From positions 212,215-276,214 of the forward strand of contig PMHV01000059.1 in assembly GCA_003156805.1 (NCBI GenBank): 64,000 bases of DNA. The letters run 5' to 3'. The notes beneath the pieces are model-generated. The model was not told the origin of the DNA. It saw only the letters and a program-made list of their open reading frames with translations, and made no database searches. This stretch comes from Acidobacteriaceae bacterium (GTDB lineage: Bacteria > Acidobacteriota > Terriglobia > Terriglobales > Acidobacteriaceae). Both the position numbers and the translations under genes were made by a program. Shown here piece after piece: positions 17,626 to 26,595 of the stretch; within the stretch, counting starts at the first letter, position 1, and the number at the start of each line of letters is the position of its first letter.

Positions 17626-19002
17626 ATGGCTTCCCCCGCAGTCGATTTCGCCCGTAGCAATCAGCAGCGCTTCTTAAACGAACTCAAAGATCTTCTTCGC
17701 ATTCCCAGTGTCAGCACGCTGGAAGAGCATAAGCCGGACATACGCAAAGCCGCCGACTTTGTAGCCGGCGAACTTCGCCGCATCGGCATGGAAAATGTCG
17801 AGATCATCCCAACCAAGGGTCATCCGCTGATTTACGCTGACTGGTTGCACGCGCAAGGTAAGCCAACCGCACTCTGCTATGCGCATTACGACGTGCAGCC
17901 GGCCGAACCGCTCGACGAATGGACTTCACCACCCTTCGAGCCTACCGAGCGTAACAACAACCTCTATGCCCGCGGCGCCGTCGACGATAAAGGCCAACTC
18001 TGGCTCGAAGTGAAGGCTCTCGAATCGCTGCTGAAGGCAGGCAATGGCAAGCTGCCCATCAACGTAAAAGTCATTTTTGAAGGCGAAGAAGAAGTGGGCG
18101 GCGAGGCCATCGCCGAATACGTTCGCAAGCAGAAAGCCATGCTGAAGGCCGATTTCGCTCTCGTCTGCGACACCGAACTATTCGCTCCCGATCTTCCTAC
18201 CTTATGCGTCGGCTTGCGCGGCCTGGTCTACACCGAGATCGAAGCCTTCGGCGCAAAGACCGATTTGCACTCCGGCATGTATGGTGGCGCCGCGCCCAAT
18301 CCTTTTTTCGCGCTCATCGAGATCATCGGTAAATTGAAAGATTCGAAAGGCAAAGTGCTGATCCCCGGCTTCTACAAGGGCGTGAAGGCTCCGAGCAAGG
18401 ACGAACTCAAGGCCTGGAAGCGGCTTCCGTTCAACGAAGAGCACTATCGCAAGACCGAAGTCGGATCGAAAGTCCTCACCGGCGAGCCCGGCTATTCCGT
18501 CCTCTACCGCACTTGGGCGCGGCCCACGCTTGAAGTCCACGGCATGCCCGGAGGATTCATCGCGCCCGGCGCCAAGACCGTGATTCCGGCGAAAGCTGCC
18601 GCCAAAGTTTCCATGCGCCTCGTCCCCAACCAGGACCCCGACGATATCCTCAAGCGATACTCGAACTATGTGAAGAAGCTGACGCCCAAGGGTATCGAGA
18701 CCAAGATCAAAGTTTGGAGCAAGGGCCCGGCCTGCGTGGTCGGCACCGACAATCCCTATATCAAGGCCGCCACCGAAGCGCTGCACGACACCTTCAAGAA
18801 AGAAACGGTCTTCATCCGCAGCGGCGGCTCCATCCCGATCGTCACCGACTTTCAGGACGTGCTGAAAATTCCTAGCGTGATGATGGGCTTCGGCCTTCCC
18901 GACGACAACCTGCACGCGCCCAACGAGAAATTCCACATCCCGAACTTCTACCGTGGAATCGAGACGATCTGCCGTTTCTTCGAGAAACTGGAAGGAAAAT
19001 AG
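17626..19002 (+). CDS. M20 family metallodipeptidase
   Basis: Two-zinc peptidase, 458 residues. Catalytic and metal blocks: AHYDVQP (His 87, Asp 89), GAVDDKGQ (metal Asp about 120), GEEEVGGE (general base and ligand Glu, about 154-155), CDTE (Asp about 182) and LHAPNEKFH (C-terminal His). A dimerisation domain is inserted in the middle. Close to the carnosine-dipeptidase-like subgroup. No signal peptide, so cytosolic. ATG 17626 has an AAGGACGG site; the upstream in-frame TTG at 17542 would add a basic, low-complexity stretch. A TATACT box at 17535-17540 would give an ~80-base leader. Confidence 0.9.
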   Translation: MASPAVDFARSNQQRFLNELKDLLRIPSVSTLEEHKPDIRKAADFVAGELRRIGMENVEIIPTKGHPLIYADWLHAQGKPTALCYAHYDVQPAEPLDEWTSPPFEPTERNNNLYARGAVDDKGQLWLEVKALESLLKAGNGKLPINVKVIFEGEEEVGGEAIAEYVRKQKAMLKADFALVCDTELFAPDLPTLCVGLRGLVYTEIEAFGAKTDLHSGMYGGAAPNPFFALIEIIGKLKDSKGKVLIPGFYKGVKAPSKDELKAWKRLPFNEEHYRKTEVGSKVLTGEPGYSVLYRTWARPTLEVHGMPGGFIAPGAKTVIPAKAAAKVSMRLVPNQDPDDILKRYSNYVKKLTPKGIETKIKVWSKGPACVVGTDNPYIKAATEALHDTFKKETVFIRSGGSIPIVTDFQDVLKIPSVMMGFGLPDDNLHAPNEKFHIPNFYRGIETICRFFEKLEGK

Positions 19003-19126
19003 GTATCGGCGCCGCCGCTGTGGGCATGACGATCGGTCCAAACCGTGACTGTAACCGGCGTTGCTCGACCCACATCTGCGCGAGGACGCGGCGCGTTGAA
19101 GATTCTTGCGGCTTGCCCGAGAAGCT

Positions 19127-19552
19127 TTAGCGCGGCAATATCTCCTTCAACGCCCACTCAATCCTGTCCACCTCTTCGCGGATGACTCGGATCGACTGCT
19201 GATTTTTTGCCGGGTGGGCCAGCGGAGTGATTCCTTCCAGAGCACCGCGGATTTGATGATTCCGGGCCCAAATGAAGTTAAGCTTCGCGCTCCTCTGCTT
19301 GCGATTCCGGTAAGCATCGCCGACGAACTTGGTGGCGAGCCAGGCAAAAACCAAACCGAACAGAGCCTCAATCGGAATGCGATCGGTCGCGCCGTCGAAC
19401 TCTGAAAATAAAAGCCGGTAGACCGCTTCTCCCATTCCAAAGGATGCAAACAATACCGTTGCCCCGAACAAATAAACCTTTAAGCGCTCCATGGGTTGAA
19501 AGCGCAGGGAGTCCTCGATTCCGTCACGCGTCCGCGCAAAGTTGATCGCCAT
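19127..19552 (-). CDS. Small membrane protein, unknown
   Basis: 141 residues with two hydrophobic stretches (LKVYLFGATVLFASFGMGEA and EALFGLVFAWLATKFVGDA) and a charged C-terminus. No family recognised. Codon use looks coding and the flanks hold no competing gene. Confidence 0.55.
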   Translation of the reverse strand: MAINFARTRDGIEDSLRFQPMERLKVYLFGATVLFASFGMGEAVYRLLFSEFDGATDRIPIEALFGLVFAWLATKFVGDAYRNRKQRSAKLNFIWARNHQIRGALEGITPLAHPAKNQQSIRVIREEVDRIEWALKEILPR

Positions 19553-19806
19553 GCTTCCCCCAAAATAGTCGTTTCACTGTTCCTGGACTCGATCCAAGTG
19601 TACAGTGCCGTCGTTTTGAAATGATAACTTGGAATTGCAATCAGCGGACGGATTCTCTTCAGACGACTGTCCGCAAAATGCGACTAAAGACCAGCCGCGT
19701 CCATCAATCCCATGGAACTTTCTTGGCTGGCATGAGTATCCTCGTTCAGCTTCGCCGCGACGACCGTCATCCACCCATTTCGGACATGCACGGAAGCGCG
19801 GAGCTC

Positions 19807-21087
19807 CTAAGGCTTGATCTCGAACACCGTCCCATATCCATAAGCGCCGCCGTTGACCGTGGTGCCGTAGAGACTGCCGACGCCATCGAAGATCAGGCCG
19901 GCGTAGGGTTCCCATCCGTCCTCGGCGTTGACGAAGGCATGCAGCAGCTTCTCGGCCCAGGCACCGTGTGCCAGGGGCGTTAACTCAAAGACCGTGCCGC
20001 AATAGCCAGCGATGCCGTAAGCGCACACTCCACTTCCGCCGTTGAAGGTCGTGCCGTAGAGATTGCCGGCAGCATCGACGATCAGGCTGGAGTTGGGATT
20101 GAACCCATCGCTGCCATTACTGTCGAAGTTATGCAAAATCTTCTCCGTCCATTTTCCCCCCGTCGCCGGAATCAGCTCGAAGACGGTGCCGCAGCCGGGA
20201 AGGCCGCCATTGTTGCAGGTTCCGAGGCCGCCGCTGTAGGTGGTGCCGTAGAGATTGCCGGCGGTGTCAAAGATTAGGCTGCCGTAGGGTCCGGTCCCGT
20301 CTTTGGCGTCGTCGCTGAATGCGTGCAGCACCTGTTCCGTCCATTTTCCGCCCGCTGCGGAGCTTAACTCAAACACGGTGCCTCTGCCATAAAGGCCGCC
20401 GCTGCGTGCCGAGCCATAGAGGTTGCCGGCGCCGTCGAAGATGAGCGCGCTGACGGCGTAGCCGCCATTGCCGTCATTGAAGGCATGCACCATCGTTTCC
20501 GTCCAGCCGCCACCGGCTGCGGGGGATAGTTCGAATGCGGTCCCGTAGTCGTAATATCCGCCGGTAGAGGTTGCGCCGAAGAGATTGCCGGCGGCGTCAA
20601 TGGCCAGGCCGACTACGGGATAGGCCCCGTCGCCGTATCTGTTAAAGCTGTGCAGCACCTGCTCCGTCCAGCCGCCGCCGCTCGCGGGCGTCAACTCGAA
20701 GACCGCGCCGAAGGAATAAGCGCCGCCGCCCATCGTGGTGCCGTAGAGATTGCCGGCGCCATCAAACACCAGACCGGCGTATGGAACGGAAGCGTCGGTG
20801 GCATTCTCCCCAAAGCTATACAGCACATTCCCGGTCCAGCCGCCGTCCGCATTCGGCGTCAATTCGAACACTGTACCAACGTTGTGGAGGCCGCCCGCCA
20901 ACGTGGTGCCGTAGAGGTCGCCGGAGGCATCGAAGATCAGGTTAGAGTAGGGATTGAGTCCGCCCAGGCTTTTGTTGCCGAAACCATGCAATACTTTTTC
21001 CTGGGCGACCGCGCAGGTGCCGGCCAGGAGCAGAGCAAGGGCAAAGATCGTTGCAACCAATCGGAAGGAAAATTTCCTGCTTAGCAT
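19807..21087 (-). CDS. Secreted repeat protein of the Gloeo/Verruco (TIGR03803) type
   Basis: 426 residues. Sec signal peptide (about 1-28, ending TCAVAQ), then seven related units of about 53-60 residues, each with a DGAGNLYGTT-like loop, a GTVFELTP strand and a GGWTEQVLHSF-like strand; the last unit ends at FEIKP. This repeat is known from Acidobacteria, Verrucomicrobia and Gloeobacter extracellular proteins; function unknown. Seven units suggest a seven-bladed propeller. The nearest plus-strand gene starts 430 bases away, also encoding a seven-unit secreted protein. Confidence 0.88.
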   Translation of the reverse strand: MLSRKFSFRLVATIFALALLLAGTCAVAQEKVLHGFGNKSLGGLNPYSNLIFDASGDLYGTTLAGGLHNVGTVFELTPNADGGWTGNVLYSFGENATDASVPYAGLVFDGAGNLYGTTMGGGAYSFGAVFELTPASGGGWTEQVLHSFNRYGDGAYPVVGLAIDAAGNLFGATSTGGYYDYGTAFELSPAAGGGWTETMVHAFNDGNGGYAVSALIFDGAGNLYGSARSGGLYGRGTVFELSSAAGGKWTEQVLHAFSDDAKDGTGPYGSLIFDTAGNLYGTTYSGGLGTCNNGGLPGCGTVFELIPATGGKWTEKILHNFDSNGSDGFNPNSSLIVDAAGNLYGTTFNGGSGVCAYGIAGYCGTVFELTPLAHGAWAEKLLHAFVNAEDGWEPYAGLIFDGVGSLYGTTVNGGAYGYGTVFEIKP

Positions 21088-21516
21088 GAGTCATCCCCTT
21101 TAGCGTGGAGCGCACGTGCACGGGCCGGTGCGTTTGACCGAGAGGAGCCAACATTACACGTACCGTCCAACGTGTCAAGATGCAGGATTTTGCAACCCGT
21201 CAACATGGCGGAGCAAGGTTTTCAGGGCGGCAAGCGCGGCATCTTTCGCGTTTGAAAAGCGGCGACAGGCGAGGCGAAGTCGCCCAACGAAATTTACAAT
21301 CTGGTGACACGAAGCGGCTGGCCACGCGCTAGCCTTCCAACAAGTCGCGTCCTCCGACGTGCGCGGCGTTCTCTGGATTTTCAAGATCCGGATCTCAAGT
21401 CCGGACGCCAAGAAAGTGATTCCGCGTTAGGCGATCGTTCGCCCGGAAGCGCTGCCGCAAATCATGTGTTTGAAACGCTAACAACCAAGCACGAAGAAAC
21501 CGTGCGCGGAGGAATT
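21088..21516. other. 429-base gap between divergent secreted-protein genes
   Basis: Presumably holds both promoters. I see no convincing gene, hairpin or known RNA. An open frame running from 21304 into the downstream gene has no signal-peptide logic and is not taken as coding. Confidence 0.5.
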
Positions 21517-22698
21517 ATGAAATTGAGTTTGATCGTAGCGCTTGCCCTGACATTGGCGGCCGCTGTGTTGATCTCGATCCAGCCCGCAATCGCCGGATCG
21601 GACGCGGCGTCGATTTTTCAGGTTGTTGCCACCCCCAACGACCACTTCAACAACGGCTTGCTGGCGGCATCAGCATCTTCTCCGACGGACATCTGGGCCG
21701 TCGGGCAATCCACCATTCACTTCGATGGCACGACATGGACTGCCTTTCCCGCGCCGGGTATTAAGGGCGACAACACCAGCGATCTCGCGGGAGTGGTGGA
21801 TATTTCGCCCACGCTGGCTTGGGCTGCGGGGTCCGTGAACTCTGGCGAGGCCAATCCCGGGCAGGTGATCCTTCAATGGAACGGCACCAAGTGGAGCGTG
21901 TTTCCGGGTCCCAAGTTTGCCGCAGGCGATCAGCCGAGTGTGAAAGCAATGGCTTCCACTGGCCCGGACGATATCTGGGCGATCGGCAGTCTGCTGGGCG
22001 ATGATGAGCAACAACTCTTTTTTCTTTTCGAACACTGGGACGGCACAGCGTGGACGGCGACGACTTCTGTTTCGGGCGACGCTTTTCTGTTTGGAGCTTC
22101 CGCCGATGCCACGAACGACGCCTGGGCGGTAGGCTTCAATGGCCCCGAGAACGACGACAGCAATACCCTGGCCCAGCACTGGGATGGCACAAGCTGGAAA
22201 ACGGTTGCGACTCCGAGCGTGGGCTCGGGAGCAAATCAACTGAACGGCGTGCTGGCGCTGGCGCCAAACGATGTGTGGGCTGTGGGTTTTTCCACGCCCG
22301 TCGCACCTCCGCAGCAGGCTGCCACGTTGACGCTGATTGAACATTACGACGGGACAAACTGGACAATCGTGCCCAGCCCGAACGTCGGTCCGAACAGCAT
22401 CTATCAATCGAACCGTTTGTTCGGATTGACGGCGAACTCGCCGACCGACATCTGGGCCTTTGGATCGTATTTCGCCGTCGGCGGTTCCGGTCATCAAATG
22501 ACTTTGCTCATGCATTGGGACGGAGCCAAGTGGAGCATTGCCCCGAGTCCAAACCCCACGACGGGCGGGTATCTCTCCGATCTCTTGTTTGCGGGAGTCA
22601 CGCCTTCACCGGGCAATGTTTGGATTTTCGGAGATGAGGACGAAGCGCCGCATTCGGCTACGCTGGCCATTCATACCACGACGGGAGCGAGTTTTTGA
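21517..22698 (+). CDS. Secreted protein with seven WAVG/DGTTW repeats
   Basis: 393 residues. Clean signal peptide (KLSLIVALALTLAAAVLIS ... AIAG). Then seven repeats of 45-55 residues, each with a PTDIWAVG-like strand followed by a HWDGTTWT-like strand (for example SPTDIWAVG, GPDDIWAIG, ATNDAWAVG, APNDVWAVG, SPTDIWAFG, SPGNVWIFG). This looks like a seven-bladed beta-propeller, unrelated in sequence to the neighbouring Gloeo/Verruco protein. ATG 21517 has a strong GGAGGA site 5 bases upstream. No named family. Confidence 0.8.
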   Translation: MKLSLIVALALTLAAAVLISIQPAIAGSDAASIFQVVATPNDHFNNGLLAASASSPTDIWAVGQSTIHFDGTTWTAFPAPGIKGDNTSDLAGVVDISPTLAWAAGSVNSGEANPGQVILQWNGTKWSVFPGPKFAAGDQPSVKAMASTGPDDIWAIGSLLGDDEQQLFFLFEHWDGTAWTATTSVSGDAFLFGASADATNDAWAVGFNGPENDDSNTLAQHWDGTSWKTVATPSVGSGANQLNGVLALAPNDVWAVGFSTPVAPPQQAATLTLIEHYDGTNWTIVPSPNVGPNSIYQSNRLFGLTANSPTDIWAFGSYFAVGGSGHQMTLLMHWDGAKWSIAPSPNPTTGGYLSDLLFAGVTPSPGNVWIFGDEDEAPHSATLAIHTTTGASF

Positions 22699-22753
22699 TC
22701 CGAGGTTCCGAAGTCCGGAGGCACCCGTTTCAGCGGCAGCGGCTCATTCGCAA

Positions 22754-23260
22754 CTAGTTCTGGCTCCCTGAGAACGTGCCGCCCACTCCCGTGCAGACCG
22801 GAGTGCCTGGGTCGCATGCCCACGTGCCCGTAATCGCGCCGTTGCTGACGCTCCCGTTACCGTCGAACACAGCTACGTCTCCGTATCGATCTGCCTCAAC
22901 GAAGAGAAGATTAATTGCCGCCGTCGAGTCAGAGGGGATGGGATTCGTCGAGGAGCCCACCAGGACCCCCTGCGGCGGATAGAAGAACTGACCGGTGCCA
23001 GAAATCGATCCCTGCCCAGTGTTATCGTCCGCGATGAAGCAGTTCGGCCCCTCCACTGTAAACGTCCCGACAGGCGTTGCAACGCTGCATTGGCTCGCAA
23101 CCAAGCTCACCGAAAACATGCTCGGATTTGAGCCGACCTCGTTCGCCGTTATTGTCCATGCTCCCAGGATCTGGGTGCCGGAAGCGGAGTCTCCCTTGGG
23201 ACTTCCTGCGCAGGCCGCCGAGAAAATCGTTAGCATGATAATCAGCGCGAGTCTTTTCAT
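22754..23260 (-). CDS. Putative lipoprotein, unknown
   Basis: 168 residues. Signal peptide with lipobox FSAAC-A at about residues 13-18, so anchored in the outer or inner membrane. The rest is small-residue and beta-rich (GAWTITANEVGSN ... GSISGTGQFFYPP), with four or five further cysteines. No family recognised. Separated by 20 bases from the next minus-strand gene. Confidence 0.7.
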   Translation of the reverse strand: MKRLALIIMLTIFSAACAGSPKGDSASGTQILGAWTITANEVGSNPSMFSVSLVASQCSVATPVGTFTVEGPNCFIADDNTGQGSISGTGQFFYPPQGVLVGSSTNPIPSDSTAAINLLFVEADRYGDVAVFDGNGSVSNGAITGTWACDPGTPVCTGVGGTFSGSQN

Positions 23261-23280
23261 CCCGCCTCCTCATTGGGAGT

Positions 23281-23754
23281 TCAGTTCTTAACCGTCATGG
23301 CCTCGGAGTCAACTGCCTTTTTCCCCGAGATCCCCTCCAGCGCGGCAAGAATGCCGCGATAGTCGCTCTTGTCACATTGCACTGCCAGCCCCCCTTTTTG
23401 GTCCCCGTTCGCCCACGTCAGGCCGACATAGTGCTTCTTGGACTTGCTGAGCGCTGTTAGTGCCCCAAGCCCAAGAGTAAATACGCCTACAGCAACAGCG
23501 GTGCCTACCCTTCGATGGACGTCTTGGCCATAGCTCACCTCTGTAATAGAGGCCGCAGGAATCACCACGGCGTCCGCCTTTCCTGCCGCGATGCGGATGT
23601 GGTCGCCTTCCACAAAGAGCTTCGGACCCTGGCCGGGCCTGATGCCAGTCAATGACCCTCCGCTGTACATCACGCTATATCCGAACTCCCTTTCGGCGGC
23701 GAAACTGGATAGACAGACTGTCGCGCAGAGGACGAGCCCAAGAAACTGTTTCAT
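23281..23754 (-). CDS. Exported protein with glycine-rich hydrophobic segment, unknown
   Basis: 157 residues from ATG 23754. Signal peptide (QFLGLVLCATVCLSSFAAE); a PH/GRAM-like beta region (HIRIAAGKADAVVIPAASI), then a hydrophobic Gly/Ala stretch (VAVGVFTLGLGALTAL) and a mixed C-terminus (HYVGLTWANGDQKGGLAVQ). Such domains often serve as membrane-associated binding modules; function unknown. The frame upstream to 23805 lacks a signal peptide at its start, hence the chosen ATG. Confidence 0.65.
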   Translation of the reverse strand: MKQFLGLVLCATVCLSSFAAEREFGYSVMYSGGSLTGIRPGQGPKLFVEGDHIRIAAGKADAVVIPAASITEVSYGQDVHRRVGTAVAVGVFTLGLGALTALSKSKKHYVGLTWANGDQKGGLAVQCDKSDYRGILAALEGISGKKAVDSEAMTVKN

Positions 23755-23930
23755 TCGGTTGCTCCTTCGGCCGAAGCCGGACCAAGCAGCGGTCGGCCAT
23801 CCCAACGATCTCTCGTTTCCTACGGCGGGTCTGTGACGGGTAACCTTGCAAAAAAGGTCCGCTGTGGAAAAGCCCGTTATGGAACGCAGGGCGGGAGGGG
23901 GAGAATCGTCCGGGCGACGCTGGGAGCGGG

Positions 23931-24488
23931 TTAGTTCAGTCGCGGCAGTTCAGGGTCCAGAAAGACGTTAGGCTCTTCTTCGGTGGAAGCGAGTCCCTCG
24001 GGCAAGGTGCCGCGATTGTATTCCGCCATGCGGTTCTTCCACTTGAGGAAGTCGGTGATGCTCTGCGGCTCGACGCGGAGCTCGACGCGGCGCAGGCTGG
24101 CGAGCAGCAGATTCATTTCGTAGTGGAAGCCGGTGGCCGTGCGAAGATTCTTGGCGGAAGGATGGACGATATCAACGCCACGGCTGCGGTATTCGAGCAA
24201 TCCCCAGCCTGGGGGCAGTTCTTCGCGGCGCACGAGCGCGGCGGGGACGAGATAGAAGCGCTCGCAACCGACTCCTTGTTCGGGTTTCCTGCGAAACGGC
24301 TTATCGCGATCGGCGAGGAAGTCGGCGCGCGTGAGCTTGCACTCCACCAGCACGGAATGGCAGGCGCGCTTCCAGCCGATGGCGTCGGGCATCTCGCCGC
24401 TGACGCAGGCCTGCTCAGAGAGAACCACTCCACAGCGATAGCTGCGCAGCCAGCGCACGGCTTTTTCGACCAGTTGAGAGTGAGTCAT
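23931..24488 (-). CDS. PD-(D/E)XK-like nuclease-fold protein, unknown role
   Basis: 185 residues. The middle carries the pattern of the restriction-endonuclease fold: Asp 35 (PDAIGW), then a beta strand ending in Glu 49-Cys-Lys 51 (VLVECKLTRADF), with an aromatic/basic stretch and WGLLEYRSRGVDIVH after it. This fits the MmcB/VRR-like small nucleases, but I cannot name a subfamily. Standing next to an HExxH protein in a gene-poor, less GC-rich stretch, it may be acquired DNA. ATG 24488 is chosen because the upstream extension is compositionally odd. Confidence 0.65.
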   Translation of the reverse strand: MTHSQLVEKAVRWLRSYRCGVVLSEQACVSGEMPDAIGWKRACHSVLVECKLTRADFLADRDKPFRRKPEQGVGCERFYLVPAALVRREELPPGWGLLEYRSRGVDIVHPSAKNLRTATGFHYEMNLLLASLRRVELRVEPQSITDFLKWKNRMAEYNRGTLPEGLASTEEEPNVFLDPELPRLN

Positions 24489-24968
24489 GGATTCGGCTTC
24501 GAGCTTTGAGCTTCGGCTTGCGCCTGCCTCCGATAGAAGCAAGAACATTTGTAACCGGAGAACAGGATGCGCGGAAGTCACTGGAAAGCTACTGGTGTCG
24601 CGGCCTTGTGGAAATCTGCCTGAAGAATATTTGCGGCGGCCGAGTTCGCCAAAGCATGGTAGCGCAAGTTCTTTGCGGTGAGAGCCAACCTACGGGTCCC
24701 CCCCTTTTTGCATAGTCTCTGGAATCAGCAAGTTGGCGCGAAATTCCCCGCAAGATACGGATGTCAAAGAACTTAAGTACTAAAGTCTTTCAAACGAAGG
24801 ACTTAGGACGGGACTAATCGCGCTGTGCGCGGCAGTCACGGCCTCGATCATCATCGCGCGATTTAAATTGTGGAGCAAGGTTAGATGTCACAGTGCGGCG
24901 GTGGAAAACGTTGGGTTGGGTTGCCCGCCAGGGAGCAGGGATATACTTCAAGCTTCACCTGTCGCGGA
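24489..24968. other. 480-base gap with one imperfect hairpin
   Basis: No convincing gene. Holds AAGTCTTT (24783-24790) against AAGGACTT (24797-24804) with a six-base loop and one G-T pair, in an AT-rich patch with TTAAGTACTAAAG. Could be a promoter or repeat remnant; it precedes the AT-richer HExxH gene region. Confidence 0.4.
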
Positions 24969-25787
24969 CTACGGAGCATCGAGGTACGAAGAAAGATCAA
25001 TATCCTTGTAATCTGAATCGCTCCGAAATCCTTGAAGGATCTTTTCTAACGCCTGCCGATGAGGCTTCAGCCGTTGAAAAATTCGCTTCGTCTCGCCCGC
25101 GAGGTCGTAGGTGATTGAGGGATCAAGTCGTAGGCTAAATTGCCAGTCTTCTACTTCCATGGTCGAATTCCCTTCACGGATCTTTCGCTCTACATACTGC
25201 TTCACTGCGTCCGACCCACAGAGTTCAATTGCGGCCCTTTTTGCTACGATTCGTGCCTCCCGTTCATGCGGTATGTCTGGCCAATTCAGCCCGAAGCTGT
25301 CAATTATTTCCTTCGGGAGATTATGAATGAGCCGGCCCACAGCCCAAAGCTCCCGCCTAAAACCGTACTGAGCAAAGTGCTGTAGCTCATGCGAAAATGT
25401 CATGACCAAACCGGTCGCATCGGCACAAGTCGTCCCGTGCAGGTAGATAAGGTGGTCAAAGAATCGCTCGTCGTCCGCAGCCCAGTGAGTATTGCCGAAA
25501 ATCTTGTTGGTCATGCACTGCGGCCAGTTCCAGTTGCCTCGAAATGTATCTTTCTTGATAGCGGTGTAGAATCCGCGATTCTCCGGCCCGAGGCCCCACG
25601 GCGGCGGCGACTTGATTTCCGCCCAGTCATGATCGTCGAAGAAAGCCAGCAACCTGAGTTCGGGTAGTCCGTCGCCAAACTCTCTAAGCACGCGCTCCGC
25701 TGCCGTTTCGCGTCTCGCCTTTACGACGGCGTCACTTGACCTCACTTCCGCTGTTACGCGCACGCGTCTCAGTCTCGCACCTTCCAT
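24969..25787 (-). CDS. Putative zinc metalloprotease-like protein (HExxH), unknown
   Basis: 272 residues, no signal peptide. HELQH at 133-137 inside a hydrophobic helix (GLVMTFSHELQHFAQYGF) is a canonical zinc-protease motif; a HEREAR segment about 40 residues downstream could supply the third ligand, as in gluzincins. The N-terminus is basic, and the region 50-110 is Trp/Phe-rich. I recognise no family. The gene uses AT-ending codons more often than its neighbours, which suggests horizontal transfer. A function in peptide cleavage is inference from the motif alone. Confidence 0.6.
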   Translation of the reverse strand: MEGARLRRVRVTAEVRSSDAVVKARRETAAERVLREFGDGLPELRLLAFFDDHDWAEIKSPPPWGLGPENRGFYTAIKKDTFRGNWNWPQCMTNKIFGNTHWAADDERFFDHLIYLHGTTCADATGLVMTFSHELQHFAQYGFRRELWAVGRLIHNLPKEIIDSFGLNWPDIPHEREARIVAKRAAIELCGSDAVKQYVERKIREGNSTMEVEDWQFSLRLDPSITYDLAGETKRIFQRLKPHRQALEKILQGFRSDSDYKDIDLSSYLDAP

Positions 25788-25908
25788 GATCCTTGCTCCG
25801 AGTCTATCTTAGATTCGCGTGGCGGCGCGCTTCCCCCGACAGCATGCGTGCTGCGCACGTTGGTTCTCAGTGGTTGACGGGAGGCGGATCTAGGATTAGG
25901 TTGTTTTC

Positions 25909-25956
25909 GGGCTCAAGGAAGAAAATTCTGACTTAGACTCTTTCTGACCTGAGCCC
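25909..25956 (+). promoter_or_regulatory. Leader hairpin before the two-repeat secreted protein
   Basis: GGGCTCA (25909-25915) pairs with TGAGCCC (25950-25956); inside, GG/CC and AGAAA/TTTCT extend the stem. The AAGGAGA ribosome-binding site starts 3 bases later (25959), and ATG is at 25973. It may mask or expose the site. Confidence 0.4.
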
Positions 25957-25972
25957 TTAAGGAGATTGGGAA

Positions 25973-26518
25973 ATGAAAAACGTTGTCCGGGCATCTCTGC
26001 TGCTTCTGCTTTTGAGTGGGTTGGGGTGGGCCGCACAGGACGTGGTCAGCGCCGTCCATGGAACCATCACGAAACTGGATTCGACCGCCAAGACGGCTGT
26101 CGTCAAGACCAAGGATGGTGCGGAACATACCGTCAAGTTTGCCGACAAGACCACCGTCCACGGCGCCGAGGCGACAGCGATGGGCGGCAAAGACGCCTTT
26201 CACGGACTGACGGAAGGCACCGAAGTGGTGGCGCACTACACCACCAAGGGCACGGAGAACACGGCGGTTGAGGTCGATAAAGTGGGCAAAGACGGTATTA
26301 AGTCGGTGGACGGAACCATCACCCATATGGATCGCGCGGGCAAGACTCTGGCAGTCAAAACCGCGGACGGTACGGAAGACACATTTCGGCTGTCCGGCCA
26401 CGCCGCGACTGACGCGGGCAAGGACATCGCAAAGGGAAGCGAGAAATCCGCGAAGGTTACGGTCTACTACACTGAAGGGGCCGGCAAGAAAGTGGCCCAC
26501 TTCTTCGAGGGAAACTAA
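25973..26518 (+). CDS. Secreted protein with two tandem beta repeats
   Basis: 181 residues. Signal peptide to about residue 21 (GLGWAAQ). Two copies of one ~75-residue unit: VHGTITKLDSTAKTAVVKTK then VDGTITHMDRAGKTLAVKTA, each followed by a DGAEHTVKF/DGTEDTFRL strand and a Val-rich strand (EVVAHYTTKG / KVTVYYTEG). Resembles small OB-like DUF5666-type domains. Very Lys/Thr/Gly-rich. Strong AAGGAGA site. Function unknown. Confidence 0.75.
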   Translation: MKNVVRASLLLLLLSGLGWAAQDVVSAVHGTITKLDSTAKTAVVKTKDGAEHTVKFADKTTVHGAEATAMGGKDAFHGLTEGTEVVAHYTTKGTENTAVEVDKVGKDGIKSVDGTITHMDRAGKTLAVKTADGTEDTFRLSGHAATDAGKDIAKGSEKSAKVTVYYTEGAGKKVAHFFEGN

Positions 26519-26595
26519 GGCGGGCCCGAAACGTTCACTTGCTTGCCGCGCGGCGACGCGACAGGCGCTAGGTTTGGCGTCTTCTCGACTCCACG

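Noticed and set aside
24540-24720. Possible SRP or other housekeeping RNA in the gap after the PD-(D/E)XK gene
   Set aside because: No SRP core (GGAA...AGCAGCC type) and no extended pairing; only a CCCCCCCTTTTT run without a stem.
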